Source of the DNA: Gammaproteobacteria bacterium
Lineage (GTDB): Bacteria > Pseudomonadota > Gammaproteobacteria > UBA5335 > SLRW01
Length of the DNA stretch: 10,991 nucleotides
Assembly (NCBI GenBank): GCA_007134115.1
Contig: SLLK01000285.1
Location: forward strand, 1-10,991
Reading direction: 5' to 3'
Under the pieces are notes generated by a model, which made no database searches, had not been told where the DNA came from, and saw only the letters and a program-made list of their open reading frames with translations. The number at the start of each line of letters is the position of its first letter. The first letter of the stretch is position 1. The translations under genes and the position numbers were made by a program. Below, in pieces: positions 6,510-10,991 of this stretch.

Positions 6510-7466
6510 TCAGGCCCGATCCGCCGTGAAAGCGATGACTTCGGCCAATGAGCGGGCACCCAGGGTTAAGGCAATCAGTCGGTCCACGCCCAGTGCCACG
6601 CCCGCGCAATTGGGCAAGCCATGCTCCAGGGCCGCCAAAAGTCGCTCATCCAGCGGCGCTACTGTGTCTCCCGCCGCGCGTCGCCGATCCTGCTCTTCAA
6701 CAAATCGCCGGCGCTGCTCGGCGGCATCGGCCAGTTCGTGAAAGCCATTGGCGACCTCCACGCCATCCACAAACACCTCAAACCGCGCGGCCACCTTCGG
6801 GTTGCCCGGCTTGAGTCGCGCCAGAGCGGCCTGCTCGGCAGGATAGTCGGTAAGCACGGTGATCCGCCCCCGACCCAGCGCCGGGTACACCAGGGCGCTG
6901 CCGAGCAGGTCCAGCCACTCGGCGCGAGTCCAGTGCACCGGCCCGCTCACGGCGATGGCACCCAGGGCAGCTTCAATGAGGGTCTGGTCGCTGTCGCTCA
7001 GGGGATCCACACCGGCATGGCGCATGAAGGCATCACGATAGGTGACATACTCGGCATCGCCGCGTGTATCGCCCATGACGTGACGGATCAGGGCCACCGT
7101 TTCCGCGGCCATCTGCAAGTCGTCATAGCCGAGGCGATACCATTCCAGCAGCATGAACTCCGGGTTGTGCCAGCGACCCGTCTCGCCATCGCGGAATACC
7201 GTGCACAGCTGCCAGATGTCACCGGACCCGGCTGCCAGCAAACGCTTCATGGGAAATTCGGGGGAAGTGTGCAACCAGTGGCGGCTGCCGTCGGCACGGT
7301 CAACCGCCATGCTGCGCAGCGCCGGATCGGTAGCAGCAGCCGTGGACAACACCGGCGTGGTGACCTCCAGCAGGCCGTGCCGGCTGAAAAACCCGCGCAC
7401 CCGGTTGATCAGCGCGGCACGTTGCTGAAGCATATCCAATGATGCCCCGGGCGCCCAGTCATGCAT
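6510..7466 (-). CDS. epmA: EF-P--(R)-beta-lysine ligase EpmA
   Basis: A LysRS-like class II synthetase core without the tRNA-anticodon domain, which activates (R)-beta-lysine with ATP and attaches it to the Lys34 side chain of EF-P. From ATG at 7466 it is 318 residues (E. coli EpmA is 325). N-terminal W-P-AS...L-RA segment as in EpmA; class II motif 2 region FRDGETGRWHNPEF at 91-104 followed by LLEWYR; VANGFHEL at 239-246; motif 3 GVALGVDRL at 289-297. The Ala in GVALGVDRL is the residue that distinguishes EpmA from true LysRS, which has Gly there (established for E. coli EpmA). Start: ATG at 7466 has GGAG seven nt upstream; an in-frame GTG lies one codon before and a TTG at 7484 would include the ribosome site. 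It lies 58 nt downstream of its substrate gene efp, probably in the same transcript. Confidence 0.95.
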   Translation of the reverse strand: MHDWAPGASLDMLQQRAALINRVRGFFSRHGLLEVTTPVLSTAAATDPALRSMAVDRADGSRHWLHTSPEFPMKRLLAAGSGDIWQLCTVFRDGETGRWHNPEFMLLEWYRLGYDDLQMAAETVALIRHVMGDTRGDAEYVTYRDAFMRHAGVDPLSDSDQTLIEAALGAIAVSGPVHWTRAEWLDLLGSALVYPALGRGRITVLTDYPAEQAALARLKPGNPKVAARFEVFVDGVEVANGFHELADAAEQRRRFVEEQDRRRAAGDTVAPLDERLLAALEHGLPNCAGVALGVDRLIALTLGARSLAEVIAFTADRA

Positions 7467-7482
7467 CACCCATCTCCGGAGC

Positions 7483-7506
7483 AAAAAACCCTGCGGCTAT
7501 CAGCAG
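7483..7506 (-). terminator. Possible weak attenuator between efp and epmA
   Basis: Reading leftward, CTGC (7506-7503) can pair with GCAG (7494-7491) around an 8-nt loop, followed two bases later by TTTTTT (7488-7483). The stem is short, so at most partial termination is expected, which would lower epmA expression relative to the abundant EF-P. The T-run also lies just upstream of the epmA ribosome site. Confidence 0.3.
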
Positions 7507-7524
7507 CACGGCGCATACAGCTGC

Positions 7525-8094
7525 CTATTCTTTGGCCCGCGAAAGGTATTCACCCTTGCGGGTATCCACCTTGATCAATTCGCCTTCCTCGATGAACAGT
7601 GGCACCCGCACCACCGCACCGGTCTCCAGCGTCGCGGGCTTACCCCCGCCACCCGAGGTATCACCACGCACCCCCGGATCGGTTTCCGTCACCTGCAACA
7701 CCACATGATTGGGCGGTTCCACATTCAGGGGCACGTCATCCCACAGGGTCATCACGCAGGTGTCCTGTTCCTTGAGCCACTTCGCGGAGTCACCCACCGC
7801 GGCCGCGCCAGCGACATACTGTTCGAAGTCGTCGGGACGCATGAAGTGCCACTGCTCGCCGTCGTTGTAGAGATATTGCATCTCTATCTCGAGCACATCG
7901 GCCGCTTCTACCGTATCGCCCGATTTAAAAGTGCGCTCCACCACCCGACCGGTCTTGAGGTTGCGCACCTTCACCCGGTTGAAGGCCTGTCCCTTGCCTG
8001 GCTTGACGAACTCGTTTTCGACGATGGTGCAAGGATCCCCGTCGAGCATGATCTTGAGTCCACCACGAAACTCATTGGTGCTGTATGTGGCCAT
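7525..8094 (-). CDS. efp: Elongation factor P
   Basis: EF-P binds the ribosome between P and E sites and restarts translation stalled at consecutive prolines. The protein has 189 residues (E. coli 188) and the three-domain EF-P arrangement. Domain I carries the modification loop EFVKPGKGQAF, with the modifiable Lys34 at its tip, the E. coli-type residue for beta-lysylation rather than the Arg of the rhamnosylated class. Domains II and III follow, ending with the family signature KPATLETGAVVRVPLFIEEG and VDTRKGEYLSR. The ATG at 8094 is preceded by AGGT six nt upstream. It is first in the efp-epmA unit and divergent from epmB, the arrangement known from E. coli relatives for efp and epmB. Both modification genes present here agree with a Lys34 at the tip. 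Confidence 0.97.
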   Translation of the reverse strand: MATYSTNEFRGGLKIMLDGDPCTIVENEFVKPGKGQAFNRVKVRNLKTGRVVERTFKSGDTVEAADVLEIEMQYLYNDGEQWHFMRPDDFEQYVAGAAAVGDSAKWLKEQDTCVMTLWDDVPLNVEPPNHVVLQVTETDPGVRGDTSGGGGKPATLETGAVVRVPLFIEEGELIKVDTRKGEYLSRAKE

Positions 8095-8276
8095 GGAATA
8101 CCTGCTGTTATGCTGTGTTCACACCGACAATCGCCAGCGCCGAAACGTCCGGCGCAGGCCTCATGTACTCCGGTCACCACGCAGGCCCGCAACGCATCGC
8201 GTACAATGGCCGGGCGTGGTGGCGGCGCACCTTTAAGGAAACGCGCATCATAACCCGAACCGCCCCGGAGGCCTAA
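8095..8276. promoter_or_regulatory. Divergent efp / epmB regulatory region
   Basis: This 182-nt region must hold both promoters. On the plus strand TACAAT (8202-8207) is a possible -10 for epmB without a clear -35. On the minus strand TATGAT (8252-8247) is a possible -10 for efp, with only a poor -35 (TTAGGC, 8276-8271) 18 nt upstream. It would give a leader of about 145 nt containing a perfect 6-bp hairpin, GCGCCG (8137-8142) with CGGCGC (8150-8155) around a 7-nt loop. The epmB ribosome site GGAGG lies at about 8267-8271. Confidence 0.4.
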
Positions 8277-9332
8277 ATGACCCCGCAATTGTCCGGGCGC
8301 AGCGAAACCTGGCAGCAGGCACTGGCGCAGGCAATCACCCGTCCACGGGAGCTACTCCAGGCCCTGGACCTGGATGAATCCTTGTTGGCGGGCGCCCACG
8401 CCGGGGCCGAGTTGTTCCCGTTAAGAGTGCCGCGCGGTTTTGTCAGTCGCATGCGCAAGGGCGACCCCCACGACCCGCTGCTTCGCCAGGTCCTGCCCCT
8501 GACGGCGGAGGCGCGTCCGCAGCCGGGGTTCAGCGATGATCCCGTCGGCGATCTGGCGAGCATGACGGTACCCGGCCTGCTGCACAAATACCACGGCCGC
8601 GCGCTGTTGATCACCACCGGCGCCTGCGCGGTGCATTGCCGTTACTGCTTCCGGCGCCACTTCCCTTATGGCGAAGCCCACACCGGGGGCCACCACCTGG
8701 CAAGCGCTCTGGACTGTATCCGCGCCGACCCCGGTCTGCACGAGATTATTCTCAGCGGAGGCGACCCGCTGTCACTGAGCGATGAGCGCCTGAGCCGAAT
8801 CACCGACGAGCTGGCCGGCATCGGGCACGTCACCCGTCTGCGCCTGCACACCCGCACTGCTATTGTGCTGCCCGAGCGCATTACCGGGGCGATGGTGGAT
8901 TGGGTATCAGCATGGCCGGGGCAGGTGGTGATCGTGGTGCATGCCAACCACGCCAACGAGATCAATGCCCCGGTGATCGCCGCGCTGCGACAATTGCGCG
9001 AGGCGGGGGCACTTTTACTTAATCAGGCCGTCATATTGCGCGGCGTCAATGACTCCGCGACCGCCCTGTGCGATCTGAGCGAACGTCTTTTCGCGGCCGG
9101 CGTGCTTCCCTATTACCTGCATCTGCTGGATCGCGTGGCGGGCGCTGCTCACTTCGAGGTCGATCGCCAGGAAGCCGCACAACTGCTCGCAGAGGCGGCC
9201 CGGCGCCTGCCCGGTTATCTGCTGCCGAGGCTGGCCTGCGAGGAAGCCGGCGCAGCCTCCAAAACGCTCATTGCGCCGACAGACGCCTCCGATCATCGGC
9301 CGGTGGTGGAAAATCAGCGGCAAATCGGATAG
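8277..9332 (+). CDS. epmB: EF-P beta-lysylation protein EpmB (lysine 2,3-aminomutase-like)
   Basis: A radical-SAM, PLP-dependent aminomutase that converts (S)-alpha-lysine to the (R)-beta-lysine used by EpmA. It has 351 residues (E. coli about 342). The [4Fe-4S]/SAM motif CAVHCRYCFRRHFPY gives Cys117, Cys121 and Cys124 in CxxxCxxC spacing. It is followed by the LSGGDPL element and, later, VVHANHANE, LNQAVILRGVND and YYLHLLDRV, all typical of the lysine aminomutase fold. Lys329 in the C-terminal SKT is the likely PLP Schiff-base lysine. The N-terminal 75 residues are of the short EpmB type, without the oligomerisation domains of clostridial lysine 2,3-aminomutase. A tail of about 20 residues after SKT is slightly longer than usual and lacks a motif. 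Start ATG has GGAGG about six nt upstream. Divergent from efp; the FimX-like gene follows 78 nt downstream on the same strand. Confidence 0.95.
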   Translation: MTPQLSGRSETWQQALAQAITRPRELLQALDLDESLLAGAHAGAELFPLRVPRGFVSRMRKGDPHDPLLRQVLPLTAEARPQPGFSDDPVGDLASMTVPGLLHKYHGRALLITTGACAVHCRYCFRRHFPYGEAHTGGHHLASALDCIRADPGLHEIILSGGDPLSLSDERLSRITDELAGIGHVTRLRLHTRTAIVLPERITGAMVDWVSAWPGQVVIVVHANHANEINAPVIAALRQLREAGALLLNQAVILRGVNDSATALCDLSERLFAAGVLPYYLHLLDRVAGAAHFEVDRQEAAQLLAEAARRLPGYLLPRLACEEAGAASKTLIAPTDASDHRPVVENQRQIG

Positions 9333-9410
9333 AACAGGACGTCCGCGTCTGCACTTTGCATTCATCACCCACAAGCTGCGGCACAGCCGAGCCGGAGAGG
9401 ACCTGACGGT

Positions 9411-10991
9411 TTGATCAAGGAGTCTTTCCTCAAAGTCTGGATTGCCGACCACTCGCAAAATGACGCCGAGCGGCTGGCCAGTGCCCTGCGTAATGCGGGT
9501 TACCGCATTCGCACGACGCTGCTTGGTTCGCGTGGCGAATTGCAGGATAAGCTCGAACGGGACACGCCTGACCTGCTGCTGTGCTCGGACGACCTGGTCG
9601 AGTTGTTACTCACCGATTGTGTGGAGCTATGCCAGAATGCGCCCACCCCGGTGCCCATCATCGGCGTCAGCGAGCGGCCTGAGGCGAACGCCCTGAGTGA
9701 AGCCCTGCGCGCCGGCGTGCGTGATCTGGTGCAGCGCGACGCCGAAGATCATCTGGAGCAGGTGGTGGCGCGCGAACTCGAGGTCGGCCGACAACGCGCC
9801 GCGCTGACCGAAAAACGCGCCGAGGCAGCGGAAAGCCGGGCCCTCGCGGACACCTTCCTCGACTCCAGCAGTGACGGCGTGGCTTATATCAAGGAAGGCA
9901 TTCACGGCCAGGTGAACAGCGCCTACGCCCGACGTTTCGGTTTTGAACTGCCGGCTGAAGTCGAGGGCCTGCCCATGCTGGAGCTGGTCGCGCCTGACGA
10001 CCGGGAGCCCGTCAAGGCACGACTGCGCGATTTCGACAAGGGTCACGTTGACCCCGCGCCGCTGACCGTGACCATGCAGACACTGGACGGCGAGACGTTC
10101 AAGGTCAGTGTATTGATGCAGGAAGTCCAGCATGACGGCGAACGCACCCTGCGCTTGCTGGTGCCTATAGAAACAGGCAACCCGGAACTCGAAGCCATCC
10201 ACGCCGCGCTGCAGAAGGAATTCAAGTCGCAACGCAACCGGCTCAAGGATCTGGAACGCCAGCATCAGGCGCTGGGCGGGGAACATACCCGGGTACGCGA
10301 CAGTCTGCAGGCGATGGAAAAAGAGGCGGAAAAACTGCGCCAGAAGCTGGCTTCGGCTGAACGACAGCTCGCGGAACAGGCGGAGGCGGCAGCGCAGCAG
10401 CCTGCCGGCGGTGGCTACAATCGTGAAATGTTCGTCGACGCCCTGCAGGAGCGCCTGAGCAAGCATCCGCCCCGCGATGCACGCGGCGGACTGGTATGCT
10501 TTTCCGTGGACCAGGCCAGGGAACTGCTGGAACGTGTCGGCTTTGCCAACCTGGCCAGCTTCCTGCGCGAAGTCGATGAGATACTGACCGGTCAGGCGCG
10601 CGAAGAAGACATCTGCCACCGCATCGGCGATACGCTGTTTGCGGTGTATCTGTCACGCGCCACCCATGACGAAATCGACGCCTGGGCGCGACAGACCCTG
10701 GACGCGATCAAAGCCCATGTGTTTGAAAGTGGCAGTCATTCCTCTTCACTCACGTGCAGCGCCGGTGTGCGCGAAATCACCGCGACCGAAGAGGATATCG
10801 AAGGTGCCCTTCAGGAGGCCTGGCGCGGCGCAATGGCGGCCGCCGAAGGCGGCGGCGGGCAGGTTAAGCGGGTCGAGAAAGACCGCCCGGATGAGGGTGA
10901 GGGCTCGGACACCCAATGGCAACAATTGCTCAAGAACGCCCTCAAGAACGACCGCTTCCAGCTTGTCTATCAGCCCATCGCGGCGCTGGAC
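9411..10991 (+). CDS. fimX: FimX-like c-di-GMP receptor, REC-PAS-degenerate GGDEF-EAL (partial, right edge)
   Basis: The frame is open for 527 codons and leaves the window. The N-terminus (KVWIADHSQNDAERLASALRNAG) and the segment LDSSSDGVAYIKEGIHGQVNSAY align well with P. aeruginosa FimX as I remember it, a polar protein needed for type IV pilus assembly and twitching. Order: receiver-like domain (about 5-125) without the usual phosphoacceptor context; PAS (about 145-255); a coiled-coil linker rich in Glu, Lys, Gln and Arg (about 260-330); a degenerate GGDEF domain (about 337-480), where the signature is RIGDTLF at 404-410, close to the GDSIF of FimX; an acidic linker; and the start of an EAL domain (FQLVYQPIAALD, 516-527). 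It should not make c-di-GMP. Whether the EAL domain is catalytic or only binds c-di-GMP cannot be seen. Start: TTG at 9411 with GGAGAGG about ten nt upstream; no in-frame ATG or GTG is near. Confidence 0.85.
   Translation, partial: MIKESFLKVWIADHSQNDAERLASALRNAGYRIRTTLLGSRGELQDKLERDTPDLLLCSDDLVELLLTDCVELCQNAPTPVPIIGVSERPEANALSEALRAGVRDLVQRDAEDHLEQVVARELEVGRQRAALTEKRAEAAESRALADTFLDSSSDGVAYIKEGIHGQVNSAYARRFGFELPAEVEGLPMLELVAPDDREPVKARLRDFDKGHVDPAPLTVTMQTLDGETFKVSVLMQEVQHDGERTLRLLVPIETGNPELEAIHAALQKEFKSQRNRLKDLERQHQALGGEHTRVRDSLQAMEKEAEKLRQKLASAERQLAEQAEAAAQQPAGGGYNREMFVDALQERLSKHPPRDARGGLVCFSVDQARELLERVGFANLASFLREVDEILTGQAREEDICHRIGDTLFAVYLSRATHDEIDAWARQTLDAIKAHVFESGSHSSSLTCSAGVREITATEEDIEGALQEAWRGAMAAAEGGGGQVKRVEKDRPDEGEGSDTQWQQLLKNALKNDRFQLVYQPIAALD

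Noticed and set aside
6344..6559. Short minus-strand frame in the gap after epmA
   Set aside because: The sequence is repeat-like intergenic DNA that commonly yields spurious proteins; no ribosome site or domain was seen.
6621..7442. A 273-codon open frame on the plus strand
   Set aside because: It is antisense to epmA, whose class II synthetase motifs settle the coding strand.
9627..10619. A 330-codon open frame on the minus strand
   Set aside because: It is antisense to the FimX-like gene, whose domains are recognisable; the antisense protein shows no family features.
1..10991. Search for mobile elements, phage, defence systems, CRISPR arrays, tRNA or rRNA
   Set aside because: No transposase, integrase, regular repeat-spacer pattern or RNA gene was seen; the genes belong to housekeeping, signalling and metabolic families.

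Overview
The window comes from a GC-rich gammaproteobacterial chromosome. The basis is the efp/epmA/epmB set for beta-lysylation of EF-P, a FimX-type c-di-GMP receptor, a MASE2 diguanylate cyclase and a DUF6164-like small membrane protein. The gene mix would fit marine or halophilic relatives of Alcanivorax, Marinobacter or Halomonas, but the sequence alone does not fix a genus. I see no rRNA, tRNA, CRISPR array, insertion sequence or phage gene. It reads as core chromosome.

Layout from left to right. (1) 1-1166, minus strand: the 5' part of a secreted, probably outer-membrane beta-barrel protein of unknown function that runs off the left edge. (2) 1310-2887, plus: a membrane-bound MASE2-GAF-like-GGDEF diguanylate cyclase with intact catalytic and inhibitory sites. 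(3) 5694 down to 3013, minus: a three-gene operon of two short-chain dehydrogenases (one with NAD-type and one with NADP-type cofactor residues) and a membrane-anchored metallo-beta-lactamase-fold hydrolase. A sigma70-like promoter drives it, and a perfect palindrome sits exactly where transcription should start, so a repressor probably controls it. (4) 5898-6263, plus: a DUF6164-like protein, divergent from the operon. (5) 6264-6509: a non-coding stretch with a dispersed repeat and other repeat-like sequence. (6) 8094 down to 6510, minus: efp then epmA, with epmB divergent at 8277-9332. (7) 9411-10991, plus: a FimX-like REC-PAS-degenerate GGDEF-EAL protein cut off by the right edge.

Two themes stand out. 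One is translation of polyproline stretches: EF-P, the ligase that attaches beta-lysine to its Lys34, and the radical-SAM aminomutase that makes the beta-lysine are all encoded within 3 kb. The other is cyclic-di-GMP: an apparently active synthase near one end and a probable non-enzymatic receptor for polar type IV pilus function at the other. The SDR-SDR-hydrolase operon and the left-edge barrel protein have no assigned function and are the least understood genes here. A 53-nt repeat, present directly after two plus-strand genes (2881-2933 and 6262-6314), is the clearest structure the genes do not explain.
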